From contig NZ_NRSD01000017.1 of the NCBI RefSeq assembly GCF_016583985.1, positions 36,424 through 100,423 of the forward strand: a stretch of DNA of 64,000 nucleotides. The letters are read 5' to 3'. The DNA comes from Thiocapsa imhoffii. Its GTDB lineage: Bacteria > Pseudomonadota > Gammaproteobacteria > Chromatiales > Chromatiaceae. Positions within the stretch are counted from its first letter, which is position 1, and each line of letters begins with the position of its first letter. Of this stretch, positions 36,526 through 46,300 are shown in pieces. Made by a program: the position numbers and the translations under genes. Under the pieces are notes generated by a model. That model was not told where the DNA came from, ran no database searches, and was given only the letters and a program-made list of their open reading frames with translations.

Positions 36526-36545
36526 GTCGTGCTGAAGCCCAACCC
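36526..36545. repeat. REP-like element, copy 3 (inverted relative to copy 2)
   Basis: The reverse complement of this segment, GGGTTGGGCTTCAGCACGAC, matches copy 2 with its flanks at 15 of 20 positions. Next to it is a second perfect hairpin: CCCAACC (36538-36544), CAC, GGTTGGG (36548-36554). Two inverted copies with about 30 bases between them resemble a BIME in enterobacteria. Confidence 0.6.
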
Positions 36546-36595
36546 ACGGTTGGGATACGGTTTACCGGCAATGGCCTAAGCGCTGGCGCGATCTG

Positions 36596-37135
36596 TTAGG
36601 CCGCGGGATGCGACGCGGGCACGGTCTCCTCGATCACCTCGGCCGCACCGTTGGGAAAGCGCTGGACCACCCAAGCGGGTAGCTTCGCCTGATTGGCGTG
36701 ATAGAGCGCGTCGGATTCGAACATGATCAGGACGAGGATGGTGCCCATGACGGGTAGGATCCCGACGCCGATGACCAGAGCCAACACCGCTTCCTTCATC
36801 ATCCCGCCGTAGGCATAACCGATCCAACCCAGCAACATAGCGACCAGCAGCAAGCTGAGCATCGCTAGGAACACCACACTGCGCTTCGCGCAGACTTGCC
36901 AATGACACATGACATACCAGGTGTCCGTGGTGAACGCGCGTTTGGCGCGCCAGAGCGTGTACCCAAGAATACTGAAGGAAATCAACGGAACTAGAATCAT
37001 CACCCAGGGGAAACTGCCGGCGAGACCGCCGAGCGCGACGGCGAGCAGGATGTGATTCCCGATGAGGTTGGTGAGAAAGAGTTCGTGCGGAACGTTCGCT
37101 TTCTTGATCTCGGTTGCTGTGACATTGAAACGCAT
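36596..37135 (-). CDS. Unknown inner-membrane protein, 4 TM helices
   Basis: I do not recognise the family. The 179-residue protein has hydrophobic segments at about 21-38, 40-60, 86-107 and 118-138, with conserved-looking polar pieces between them: TWYVMCHWQVCAKRS (two Cys, one His) before helix 3, and MFESDALYHANQAKLPAWVVQRFP after helix 4. The N-terminal 20 residues are soluble. It starts ten bases after the moeB stop on the same strand, so it is likely cotranscribed with moeB and the 136-residue Cys protein. That neighbourhood is the only clue to its role. Confidence 0.65.
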   Translation of the reverse strand: MRFNVTATEIKKANVPHELFLTNLIGNHILLAVALGGLAGSFPWVMILVPLISFSILGYTLWRAKRAFTTDTWYVMCHWQVCAKRSVVFLAMLSLLLVAMLLGWIGYAYGGMMKEAVLALVIGVGILPVMGTILVLIMFESDALYHANQAKLPAWVVQRFPNGAAEVIEETVPASHPAA

Positions 37136-37145
37136 CGGTATCGAC

Positions 37146-37949
37146 CTATCGTGACCGCTCGGTTGAAGGGTACGGACGTCGCGGCCCGTGAGGATGCGCC
37201 GGGGGGCGCGGGTCTGCGCAAATGGAGCAGGTCGGATCGGCAGTCACGCGGACGCTGCGCCACTGCATCCGTGCCGCGTCGAGCAATAAGAGCTGTCCGA
37301 AGAGCGGTTCTCCGATGCCAGCGAGGATTTTGATCGCTTCGAGGGCTTGGATACTGCCGATGATGCCAACGAGGGGCGCTAGGATGCCGGTGGCCGCGCA
37401 GGTCTCCTCGACCTCGCCATCATTCGGGTAGAGACACTGATAGCAGGGACCACCAGGTTGGCCTGAGAACGCAGTGACCTGACCGTCGAGGCGACTGGCG
37501 GCACCGCTGACGAAAGGGACGCCGTTCTGCGTGCAGGCCGCATTCACCGCGAACCGCGTTGCGAAGTTATCGCAGCAGTCGAGGACCAGATCCACGTCTG
37601 TGATCAAGTCGTTCAGGGTGTCGTGGGTGAGGCTGCGCTTGACGGTATGCAGTCTGACCTCGGGGTTAAGCGCGGCCAGTGTGATGCGGGCCGAATCGGC
37701 TTTCGGGGTGCCACAGCGATCGCTGGTATGGAGGATCTGGCGCTGGAGATTGGATAGATCCACGGCGTCGAAGTCAGCCAGGATCAAGTCACCGACGCCC
37801 GCCGCGGCGAGGTACATGGCGACCGGCGAGCCAAGCCCACCTAAGCCGACAATGAGCACTTTGGCATGACGCAACCGCTCCTGTCCCGCGATCCCGAATT
37901 CGGGGAGCAGGATTTGGCGGCTGTAGCGCAAAAGTTCCTCATCGGTCAT
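37146..37949 (-). CDS. moeB: MoeB/ThiF-type adenylyltransferase
   Basis: The 267-residue enzyme adenylates the C-terminal Gly of a small sulfur carrier protein (MoaD for molybdopterin; ThiS-type as an alternative). ATP binding: LIVGLGGLGSPVAMYLAAAGVG (about 32-53), then DLSNLQRQILH with the conserved Arg. The zinc site is formed by GPCYQCLYP (about 172-175) and DPTCSICAD near 242-245, as in E. coli MoeB. Length is normal. The C-terminus adds a Pro/Arg-rich tail. No moeA or thiamine gene is nearby. In Chromatiales-like bacteria the same enzyme type often serves several sulfur carriers, so the partner is uncertain. Confidence 0.9.
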   Translation of the reverse strand: MTDEELLRYSRQILLPEFGIAGQERLRHAKVLIVGLGGLGSPVAMYLAAAGVGDLILADFDAVDLSNLQRQILHTSDRCGTPKADSARITLAALNPEVRLHTVKRSLTHDTLNDLITDVDLVLDCCDNFATRFAVNAACTQNGVPFVSGAASRLDGQVTAFSGQPGGPCYQCLYPNDGEVEETCAATGILAPLVGIIGSIQALEAIKILAGIGEPLFGQLLLLDAARMQWRSVRVTADPTCSICADPRPPAHPHGPRRPYPSTERSR

Positions 37950-38004
37950 GCCGGCGGACTCGGGTGTGGGTCGAGGCGCCGCATGCGGCGTTGGCGTGCC
38001 CCGT

Positions 38005-38415
38005 TCAGAGGTAACGGCGCCAATGTTCGGGGCGCAGATCGCGGCACCCGTGCTCGATTAACTCGTAGCGCTTGGCGAAGACCCGTTCCGTGCAGTTACT
38101 CAATCCGTTAGGGCAACCGCAATTGGCGCGGAGCGTTTCTTCCGTGTAGTGGTAGAGCGCACGCTTCAAGCGACACATCATGCGACTGTCGAGGTGGAGG
38201 CCAAGCTCGGTCAGTGCGCCTTCGATTTCGTGCAATGTGGTCACCAGGACATCGTAGGACACCTTGAGCAGTGTCGGAGCAATCGGATCCGCACCCAGGA
38301 TCCCATCAACACCGCTGAGGAAACGCGCGGCGGTCATGGCCTGGTTCGGGTCAGGATGGATCCCGTGAAAGGTGATCTCACGGAGTTTGATGCGGTCAGC
38401 GTCTGAGATGTCCAT
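38005..38415 (-). CDS. Unknown Cys-rich protein, 136 residues
   Basis: No family is recognised. The N-terminal 90 residues look helical and soluble. The C-terminal third has five cysteines: Cys81, Cys99, Cys101, Cys108 and Cys124, spaced C-x17-C-x-C-x6-C-x15-C, in a context NCGCPNGLSNCTERVFAKR. A metal or Fe-S site is possible but unproven. It has no signal peptide. It is the first gene of a leftward unit (this gene, moeB 55 bases later, the 4-TM protein 10 bases after that) and divergent from plsC. Codon use is like its neighbours, so it is not obviously foreign. Confidence 0.7.
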   Translation of the reverse strand: MDISDADRIKLREITFHGIHPDPNQAMTAARFLSGVDGILGADPIAPTLLKVSYDVLVTTLHEIEGALTELGLHLDSRMMCRLKRALYHYTEETLRANCGCPNGLSNCTERVFAKRYELIEHGCRDLRPEHWRRYL

Positions 38416-38649
38416 GGTATGCTTATCCTAGTCGCGGTCTTGCCTTTCGCCAAGTCTAATCCAAGCGGATGATGAGGCCGGCGCGCTCGCTTGGGCGTCT
38501 TGCGGGCGTCTTTGGGGTTGCAGGTGTTCTGGCTGGTCTTTGGCCCCACGACGACATCGCCATGCGCCGGCAGAATGGGCATTGCCGCAGACCCGATGCG
38601 TGCCAATCAGCCCCGATGTCCAACACCAAGAAGCGTCTCGGAATCCTCG

Positions 38650-39432
38650 ATGAATGAACCAGAAGTGATCGCGCCCGTGAGGGATGCCGCCACGCGTGAC
38701 CAGTGCCCGGTGCCGGTGACGCTCGGGATTCGGGTGCGGAGCCTGCTGTTCGTCCTGCTCTACAATCTAATGGGGATCCTGCATAGCCTCGTGTCGCTGG
38801 CCTTGGCCCCGTTTCAGAACTTCGAACAACGGTATCGCTTCGTCAATCATTGGACACAGGCAACCATGCGGTTGTTGCGTGTGCTCAATGGTGTCGAGAT
38901 TCGGGTGCGGGGGAGCGAAAAGCTCCCACGAGGCGAGGCGGTGGTGGTGCTCTCGAATCATCAGAGTCAATGGGAGACCTTCTACCTGCAGTTGCTCTTC
39001 ATGCCGCAAGCGACCGTGCTCAAACGGGAACTCCTATGGGTGCCCTTCTTTGGTTGGGCCTTGGCCTTGTTACGCCCCATTGCGATCGATCGTGGGCAAC
39101 CCGGTCAAGCCTTGAAGAACATTCTGCGCGTTGGTCAAGAGCGGCTCGAAGAGGGGATCAGCGTGGTCATCTATCCCGAGGGCACCCGCCAACCACCTGG
39201 AACGGTCGGACGCTTCAATGCCGGCGGCGCCATGTTGGCCTGCCGAGCCGGTCGGCGCGTGGTGCCCATCGCTCACAATGCGGGCCACTGTTGGCCGGCC
39301 CGCTCCATCTGGCGTTTCCCCGGCACCATCACGCTGGTGATCGGTGACCCGATCGATTGCGCTGGAATGACTCCGAAGGAGGTCAATCAGCGTGTCGAGA
39401 ACTGGATCCGAGAGCAGCTTCGTGATCTCTGA
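38650..39432 (+). CDS. plsC: 1-acyl-sn-glycerol-3-phosphate acyltransferase
   Basis: The 260-residue enzyme acylates lysophosphatidic acid to phosphatidic acid. Motif I is SNHQSQWETF, using Glu where the classical HX4D has Asp; this variant is common in proteobacterial PlsC-like proteins. Motif III is YPEGTRQPP. A hydrophobic N-terminal segment (about 29-50) anchors it. The ATG at 38650 (MNEPEVIAPV) was chosen because no similarity exists in the 53-codon upstream extension. The start overlaps a 62-codon frame that ends four bases in; I do not count that frame as a gene. It faces the MetH-module gene convergently, 41 bases away. Confidence 0.88.
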   Translation: MNEPEVIAPVRDAATRDQCPVPVTLGIRVRSLLFVLLYNLMGILHSLVSLALAPFQNFEQRYRFVNHWTQATMRLLRVLNGVEIRVRGSEKLPRGEAVVVLSNHQSQWETFYLQLLFMPQATVLKRELLWVPFFGWALALLRPIAIDRGQPGQALKNILRVGQERLEEGISVVIYPEGTRQPPGTVGRFNAGGAMLACRAGRRVVPIAHNAGHCWPARSIWRFPGTITLVIGDPIDCAGMTPKEVNQRVENWIREQLRDL

Positions 39433-39473
39433 TCACAGGCCCCGAGATCACCGCCTCGGTTCCTGCATTGGTT

Positions 39474-40553
39474 TCAATCGGTGGCCGGTCCTGGACTGGC
39501 CTCGACATTGAATGCCTCAAGGCCGGATAGACGCATCCGGTGATCGGCGCAATGCGGCTGGCGTGGCGGCTGGCCCGCCACCGCCTCGGCGATGGCGCGA
39601 ATGTGCTCGGGCGTGCTGCCGCAGCATCCGCCGACGATGTTGAGAAAGCCTGATGTCGCCCACTCTGCGATGTGCTCGGCCATTTGGTGTGGGGTCATGT
39701 CATAGCCCCCCATTTCGTTTGGAAGACCGGCATTGGGATGGAAGGTGGTGTAGGACTCGGCAATCCGCGCCATGTCCTCGACGTGCGGGCGTAACAGATC
39801 GGGTCCGAGTGCGCAATTCAGTCCGATCGCGAAGGGTTTGACGTGCCGCAAACTGTTGTAGAAGGCTTCGACGGTTTGACCGGAGAGGGTGCGCCCCGAG
39901 GCATCGGTGATGGTCCCTGAGATCATCACGGGCAGCACCACCCCGTCCTCCTCGAAGACTTGGTCAACGGCGAACGCCGCGGCCTTGGCATTCAGAGTAT
40001 CAAAGATGGTCTCGATGAGAATGAGGTCGACCGCACCGGTGAGCAGCGCGCGCGTCGCCTCGGCATACACCTGCACGAGTTCGTCGAAGTGCGTATTGCG
40101 GGCACCTGGATCATTGACGTCGGGTGAGATGCTGGCGGTCTTGCTGGTGGGACCCAGCACGCCGGCGACGAACCGCGGCTTCTCGGGGGTTTTTGCGGTC
40201 CAGGCATCAGCGACGTCACGGGCGAGGCGGGCGGCGGCGGTGACGATCTCGCACGTGTGCGCCCCGAGACCGTAATCGGCCTGGGAGAGACGGTTGCCAT
40301 TGAAGGTATTGGTTTCAATGATGTCGGCGCCAGCCTCCAGGTAAGCATCGTGGATGGCGCGGATCACCTCGGGTTTGGTCAGGGAGAGCAAATCGTTGTT
40401 GCCCTTGAGGTCGGATGGCCAGTCCTTGAAGGCCGCGCCACGATAGTCGGCCTCGGTGAGGTCGTAACGCTGAATCATGGTGCCCATGGCGCCGTCGAGG
40501 ATCAGGATGCGGCGGTTGGCGAGGTCGGTGAGTCGGGTACGCGAATCTGGCAT
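39474..40553 (-). CDS. Stand-alone homocysteine-binding module of cobalamin-dependent methionine synthase (split MetH)
   Basis: The 359-residue protein matches the first ~355 residues of E. coli Met[20 protein letters not shown], then [15 protein letters not shown], and [16 protein letters not shown]. The zinc/homocysteine ligands are in GLNCALGPD and [11 protein letters not shown]. The protein ends right after [10 protein letters not shown], the linker that in full-length MetH leads into the pterin domain, followed by 10 unrelated residues. So this is one module of a split MetH; the pterin, cobalamin and reactivation modules must be encoded elsewhere. ATG at 40553 is chosen; a TTG six codons upstream is the alternative. 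Confidence 0.88.
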   Translation of the reverse strand: MPDSRTRLTDLANRRILILDGAMGTMIQRYDLTEADYRGAAFKDWPSDLKGNNDLLSLTKPEVIRAIHDAYLEAGADIIETNTFNGNRLSQADYGLGAHTCEIVTAAARLARDVADAWTAKTPEKPRFVAGVLGPTSKTASISPDVNDPGARNTHFDELVQVYAEATRALLTGAVDLILIETIFDTLNAKAAAFAVDQVFEEDGVVLPVMISGTITDASGRTLSGQTVEAFYNSLRHVKPFAIGLNCALGPDLLRPHVEDMARIAESYTTFHPNAGLPNEMGGYDMTPHQMAEHIAEWATSGFLNIVGGCCGSTPEHIRAIAEAVAGQPPRQPHCADHRMRLSGLEAFNVEASPGPATD

Positions 40554-40627
40554 GATGGGCAGCTGTATCAATCGAGGTCAGATAATGGGTGACCAGTATA
40601 CCCAGGGTGCGACAGGATCGTGAGTCG

Positions 40628-41107
40628 ATGCGGGTCCATCTGATCGCAGTCGGTCGTCGCATGCCACAATGGGTGCAGACGGCCTACGGTGACTATGCCA
40701 AACGCTTGCCACCCGAGTGCGCGCTCGTCCTGCACGAGATCGAGCCTGGCGCGCGGGGTAAGGCGGAGCCCCCGGTGCGTGCACGCGCCGCGGAGGGGGA
40801 ACGGATGTTACGAGCGATTCCCAAGGGCGCGCGCGTGATCGCGCTCGACGTTCGGGGCGAACCCTGGAGCACCGAGCAATTGAGCCTTCAATTGACCTCT
40901 TGGCTGGCGGGCGGACGCGATGTCGCCTGCTTGGTGGGGGGGCCTGATGGGTTGGCCGAGACGTGTCTGACGCGCGCGGAACAGCGCTGGTCGCTGTCGC
41001 GTCTGACCTTCCCGCATCCCTTGGTGCGCGTCATCCTGGCCGAGCAACTCTATCGGGCCTGGAGTCTGACTCGGGGACATCCTTATCACCGCGCAGGGGA
41101 GAGCTGA
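40628..41107 (+). CDS. rlmH: 23S rRNA pseudouridine-1915 N3-methyltransferase
   Basis: The 159-residue SPOUT enzyme methylates Psi1915 in helix 69 of 23S rRNA. It starts MRVHLIAVGRRMPQWVQTAYGDYAKRL. The SAM knot motif is VACLVGGPDGLAETCL near 100, and the C-terminus HPLVRVILAEQLYRAW is family-typical. Length matches E. coli RlmH (155). It begins the rightward block rlmH-maf-rng-yhdP; maf starts five bases after its stop. It is divergent from the MetH-module gene with only 74 bases between starts. Confidence 0.95.
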   Translation: MRVHLIAVGRRMPQWVQTAYGDYAKRLPPECALVLHEIEPGARGKAEPPVRARAAEGERMLRAIPKGARVIALDVRGEPWSTEQLSLQLTSWLAGGRDVACLVGGPDGLAETCLTRAEQRWSLSRLTFPHPLVRVILAEQLYRAWSLTRGHPYHRAGES

Positions 41108-41112
41108 ATCCG

Positions 41113-41754
41113 ATGATCGGTTGCGAGGGGGAGCCGCGGGTTTATCTGGCGTCACGCTCGCCACGGCGGCGTCTTTTGCTTGAACAGATCGGTGTGCGCG
41201 CGCTCGTCATCGAGGTTGCGATCGACGAGACGCCGCGACCCCTTGAGCCGCCAGCGGCCTATGTCAGGCGGGTCGCGGCGGCGAAGGCGCGTGCGGGTTG
41301 TGCGGCCCGACCGGCTGCCGCATCGTTACCGGTGTTGGCGGCCGACACCGCGGTCGTGCTGGACACCAGCATTCTTGGTCAGCCGGGCGATCGAGCGGCG
41401 GCGGTCAGGATGCTGCGGCGGCTTGCGGGTCGCTCGCATGAGGTGTTCACCGCCGTGACCCTTATTGCTGGAGGACGTGAGCAGCAGGCCCTGAGCGTCA
41501 ATCAGGTGACCTTTCGAGCCCTGACGGAGTCTGAAATTTTGAAGTATTGCGATACGGGCGAACCGCTCGACAAGGCCGGAGCCTACGGCATTCAGGGGCT
41601 CGGTGCCGTATTCGTCGAGCGGCTCCAGGGCAGCTATAGCGGCGTCATGGGCTTGCCCTTGTTGGAGACGGCTCAGTTGCTCGCCGCCGCCGGCGTCGAT
41701 GTCCTGGCCGCGGCGGCGCGGATCCAAGCGCGGGGGGCAGACCGAGCATCATGA
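41113..41754 (+). CDS. maf: Maf nucleoside triphosphate pyrophosphatase (YhdE type)
   Basis: The 213-residue enzyme hydrolyses dTTP/UTP and modified nucleotides as a house-cleaning step. ASRSPRRRLLLEQIG at the start is the Maf P-loop-like signature; LAADTAVVLD and GEPLDKAGAYGIQGLG are the other hallmarks. Resemblance to E. coli YhdE rather than YceF rests on GAYGIQGLG and on gene order: maf-rng-yhdP is as in E. coli yhdE-rng-yhdP. The ATG at 41113 follows the rlmH stop by five bases. Confidence 0.93.
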   Translation: MIGCEGEPRVYLASRSPRRRLLLEQIGVRALVIEVAIDETPRPLEPPAAYVRRVAAAKARAGCAARPAAASLPVLAADTAVVLDTSILGQPGDRAAAVRMLRRLAGRSHEVFTAVTLIAGGREQQALSVNQVTFRALTESEILKYCDTGEPLDKAGAYGIQGLGAVFVERLQGSYSGVMGLPLLETAQLLAAAGVDVLAAAARIQARGADRAS

Positions 41755-41871
41755 GCAGGCTCCGCCACGCACAGCCGGTTGGGCGGCCTTCAGGGTCGCG
41801 GTGCCCGGTTGTCGCGGCTGGTGATGGGCCGGGACGACATCCACTGCAAGCGAGCGACGGACAATGAACTT

Positions 41872-43326
41872 GTGAGCGAAGAGATCCTGATCAATGTGAC
41901 ACCGCCGGAGACACGGGTCGCCGTGGTTGAAAACGGTGTCGTGCAGGAAATCATTATCGAGCGCGCCGAGCGCTGTGGTTTAGTCGGTAACATTTACAAG
42001 GGGCGGGTTTGCCGCGTGCTGCCCGGGATGCAGGCCGCGTTTGTCGATATTGGTCTCGAGCGTGCGGCCTTTCTGCACGCCTCGGACATCGTCGGCCCCC
42101 AAGGAGAGACTCGAGGTGATCAGATCACGGAACTGGTGCGCGAGGGCGATCGCCTCATCGTGCAAGTCGTGAAGGATCCGCTCGGTTCGAAAGGGGCGCG
42201 GTTGACCACGAATATCTCGGTCGCCTCCCGTTATCTCGTCTGCATGCCAGCGCTCGGTACGACCGGGGTGTCACAGAAGATCGAGGATGATCAGGAGCGC
42301 CGCCGTCTGCGCGAAATCCTCCAGGGATACGTCGAGACTCACAGCGATGACGGCGGGTTCATCGCCCGGACCGCTGCCGATGGGGTCACGGCGGAGGCGC
42401 TGTGCCGTGACATGGCTTTTTTGGCCAAGCTCTGGCGCGGCATCAAGGATCGCTGCAGCGCGGCAACCGAGATCGGCTTGATTCATGATGATTTGCCACT
42501 TGCCTTGCGTGCATTACGGGACCTGGTCACCCCCGAGGTCGAGCGTGTGCGGGTCGACTCCAGTGCCATGGTCGATAAAGCCCGCGGCTTCGCGGTGAAA
42601 TACATTCCTGAGATCAAGGACCGCATCGATCACTACCAGGGTGAGCGTCCCTTGTTCGATCTCTACGGCGTGGAAGAAGAGATTCGCAAGGCCCTGCAAC
42701 GGAAGGTACAGCTCAAATCGGGTGGTCATCTGGTGATCGATCAGACCGAGGCCATGACGACGATCGATGTGAACACGGGGGCTTTCGTCGGGCATCGCAA
42801 CCTCGAGGAGACCATCTTCAAGACCAATCTGGAGGCAGCCCAGGCCATCTGCCGGCAACTCCGGCTGCGCAATCTCGGTGGGATCATCATCATTGATTTC
42901 ATTGATATGACCGAGGATGAGCACAAACGCCAAGTCCTTCGCGCATTGGAAAAATGTCTCGCCCGGGATCATGCCAAGACGCACATCACCGAGGTCTCGT
43001 CGCTGGGGCTGGTGGAGATGACACGTAAGCGCACACGCGAGTCGCTCGAACATGTGCTCTGTGAACCCTGCCCCTACTGCATGGGGCGTGGTTCCGTGAA
43101 GACCGCGCAAACGACCTCTTACGAGATCTTCCGTGAGATCCTGCGCGAGTCGCGACAATTCGATGTGGAAACCCTCCTCGTCCTGGCCTCTCCAGAGGTC
43201 ATCGATCGGTTGCTCGATGAAGAGTCCGCGCATCTGGCCGAACTCGAAGCCTTCATCGGACGGCCGATTCGTCTGCAGGCCGAGGCGCTCTACACGCAAG
43301 AGCAATTCGACGTGGTCTTGATCTGA
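41872..43326 (+). CDS. rng: Ribonuclease G
   Basis: RNase G processes the 16S rRNA 5' end and degrades mRNAs. It is 484 residues from a GTG at 41872; VSEEILINVTPPETRVAVV aligns with the E. coli N-terminus (489 residues). The S1 domain follows (NIYKGRVCRVLPGMQAAFVDIG). The catalytic DNase-I-like region has TTIDVNTGAFVG and IIIIDFIDM, both with metal-binding Asp. Zinc-link cysteines are in CEPCPYCMGRG. The open frame extends 31 codons upstream without similarity. No long C-terminal scaffold is present, so this is RNase G and not RNase E. Confidence 0.96.
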   Translation: MSEEILINVTPPETRVAVVENGVVQEIIIERAERCGLVGNIYKGRVCRVLPGMQAAFVDIGLERAAFLHASDIVGPQGETRGDQITELVREGDRLIVQVVKDPLGSKGARLTTNISVASRYLVCMPALGTTGVSQKIEDDQERRRLREILQGYVETHSDDGGFIARTAADGVTAEALCRDMAFLAKLWRGIKDRCSAATEIGLIHDDLPLALRALRDLVTPEVERVRVDSSAMVDKARGFAVKYIPEIKDRIDHYQGERPLFDLYGVEEEIRKALQRKVQLKSGGHLVIDQTEAMTTIDVNTGAFVGHRNLEETIFKTNLEAAQAICRQLRLRNLGGIIIIDFIDMTEDEHKRQVLRALEKCLARDHAKTHITEVSSLGLVEMTRKRTRESLEHVLCEPCPYCMGRGSVKTAQTTSYEIFREILRESRQFDVETLLVLASPEVIDRLLDEESAHLAELEAFIGRPIRLQAEALYTQEQFDVVLI

Positions 43327-43351
43327 ACGGGGATGGGTGGAGCGAGCGTGC

Positions 43352-46300
43352 ATGAGGATGTGGCGTGCGCGGATGAGCGGATTGGGGCGGCTCCTGGGGG
43401 CTCTGGGACTGATCCTCCTGACTGTGATCGCCTTGATGACGGTCGTCGCGCGCTTCGCGCTTCCAATGAGCGATGCCGATAACAGATGGATCGCCGAGGT
43501 CGTCGGCGCAGCCCTCGGCTACGAGGTGACACTGGGCGGCGCGGACGTGCGCTTCCACGGCGGGCGACCGCGTCTGACGGTGCGCGACATTCTACTGACT
43601 GATCCACGGCACGGGCAGCGGGCGCTGGAACTGACGTCGTTGGAGTTCACGCTGGACCCGCTCGCCTCACTGCTCAGTGCGTCGCCGCGCATCGGGCGTG
43701 TGGGGCTATCCGGGTCGCACGTGACGGTTCGTCTGGATTCCGAGGGGCGCCTGCGGGTGGATGGCCTTGAGCGGATGCACGGCGAGGAATCACCCGCGAT
43801 CGCAGCGATGCTGGCTCGGGCTCGGGTCGAACTGCGATTCGACGAGGTGATCATGCGGGACGAACGAGATCGCATGGCACCGATGGGGCTGCGCCTGCAG
43901 GATGTCCATCTGCGTCTGCTCACGCTGAACTCAGGGTTTCGTTTGGCCGTGAACGCCGGGTTGCAGAATGGGCCCTCTGACCCGGACCCGAGCCTGCGCT
44001 CGATGGGAGCAGACGGGTCCTCACGGACGCTCAGCCAGCTGGACGTCATCGCTGAATTCAACGGCACGGTGACCGACCCGGCATCCTGGACCGGGCGTGC
44101 CTACGCACACCTCGATGCCGCGGTCCGCGATACGATCCCGCAGGTGCATCGTTTCGATGACCTCGACCTCGACCTCGATGCCGCGCGCGTGCGCTTGGAG
44201 CACTGGCTGCGGATCGATGCCGGCCGGTTGCATCAGGCGTTGGCCTGGTTCGAGTTGACGGGCCTTGGCGGGGGCGCGGTGGCACCAGATGCCTCATCGA
44301 TGTCGCCGCACCGGCTCGAGCAGGTGACTGGGCGGCTGCGGCTGATGCCGCGCAGCGGCGGCGGTTGGCAACTCCAGGCGCGTGATCTGCTCGGTCGCCT
44401 CGCCACGACCGATCGGCTGCCCCGCCTGGAACTGGATCTCGACCTTGATCAGGATCACCGCCCCGAGCGGCTGCGGGTGACGAGCCGCCCCTGGGAGTTC
44501 GATGTGCTGACGCGCCTGGCCGGCGCCTGGGTGAGTCAACTCCAGGTTCCGACCGCGATTGCCGAGATCCTCGAGAGCCTGGATGCGGCGCAACCACATG
44601 GGCAGCTCGATCAGATCAGCCTGGATGTCGCCTGGCAGGATGATCGCAAGTCCGCTTGGGGGGATGCGCAGTGGACGGCTTCGGCGGTGGGGCGTGGGCT
44701 CGGGTGGCGGCGCACGGCGGTGCTGCCCGGCGTGGTCGGACTGGAGGCTCAGTTGCGGCTCGATGCGCGAGGTGCGGAGGCCTGGCTGGGGTCGCACGCA
44801 CTGCAACTGGATCTCAATCCACTCTTCAGTGAGCCCCTCGCGCTTGACCGTGTGGCGGGTCGGCTGCAATGGCGGCACGCGCTCGATGAGCCCGCGCGTC
44901 TCATGGTGCGGAATCTGACCTTCGAGAACGCGCACCTAGCCGGACGCGCGCGGATGCTGCTCGAGGTTCCGAACGACGGGTCGAGCCCGCATCTGGATCT
45001 GCGTGCGAGCTTCCACGATGCCGAGGGCTCTCAGCTGCGGACCTATCTCCCCGTTGGCATCATGCGTCCTGAACTGATTGCCTGGCTTGAGCGGGCAATC
45101 CAGGGGGGGCGCATCCCGCAGGCCGATCTGGTGCTCCGCGGTCCCCTTGCCGCCTACCCCTTTCATGGTGATGAAGGGCGTTTCGAACTCATATTGGATC
45201 TTGAGGACGTGGTCTTTGATTACCTCGCGGACTGGCCGGTGATCACGCAAGCGGCAGGGCGGCTGCAGTTCGAGAATGAATCCCTGAGGATCGAGCTCGA
45301 TCATGGCCAGATCCTCGACAGTCGGCTGGTTGAGGCACGCGCCGATCTTGCCGATCTATGGGGTGAGCAGCGGATGACAATCAGTGCCGCGGTGGAGGGG
45401 CCCTTCGTCGATACGCTACGGGCCTTGGCGGACTCACCGTTGCGCACGACGTTGGGCCGGCTGAGTGAGCACTTGGAGGTGCATGGTGAGTCGCGGCTGC
45501 GCCTGGCGATCGATCTGCCCTTCAGTGATCTCTCGCGGAGCAGCGTGGCCGGGTGGTTGACGTGGCCGCGCCCGGCGACGTTGGGAATCGGCGGAACGAA
45601 CCTGGTCCTCACGGATCTGCTCGGGGGGGTCAGCTTTGATCAGCAGGGCCTCACCGCCGATGAGATCACGGCGCAGTTCTGGGGCCATCCGCTGCGTCTG
45701 ACGATCGAAACCCATCACCCCGCAGATTCAGAGTCGTCCTCCATCCAGTTCAAGGCGCGTTCCGCGACTCCCGTCTCCGAACTCGCGCGACGTCTTCCGA
45801 GCCCGGCTTGGGACCTGCTCGATGGGCAACTCGCATGGGACTTGGATGTTCAGTTGCCTGCTCATGAGATCCAAAACGACCCGTTTCCGCTCGCGTTTCG
45901 GCTGCGTTCCGATTTGCAGGGGTTGGCGATCGAGCTGCCCGAACCGCTGGCGAAGACGGCAGAGATCCGTCGCAGCCTGGATGTCGCCGGAACCCTCGTG
46001 CCCGCGCGTTCGCTCCAGCTGCTTGGTGAGCTGGGGGCACTGGCGGGGGATCTGTGGCTCGATCTCGGGGTTTCCCCCGCGCGTCTCGAACGGCTGTCCA
46101 TCCGCGCTGGCGAAGGGGCGAGTCCGGTTGCGCGGGAGCCCGGGATCATCGTTTCCGGGCAGCTCGAGGAACTCGATCTGTCGGCCTGGCGCAAGATCTG
46201 GGACCGGCTCGCGAACAGCGATGGCATGGCATGGTCTCCAACTCAAGGGGGTGGCGCGGCCACGCTGCGAATTGATCATCTGCTGGTGGGTGGCGTGAAT

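Noticed and set aside
38469..38657. 62-codon frame ahead of plsC, ending in MSNTKKRLGILDE
   Set aside because: It overlaps the plsC start by eight bases but has Arg/Gly-rich content and no ribosome site. A translated leader is possible but unsupported.
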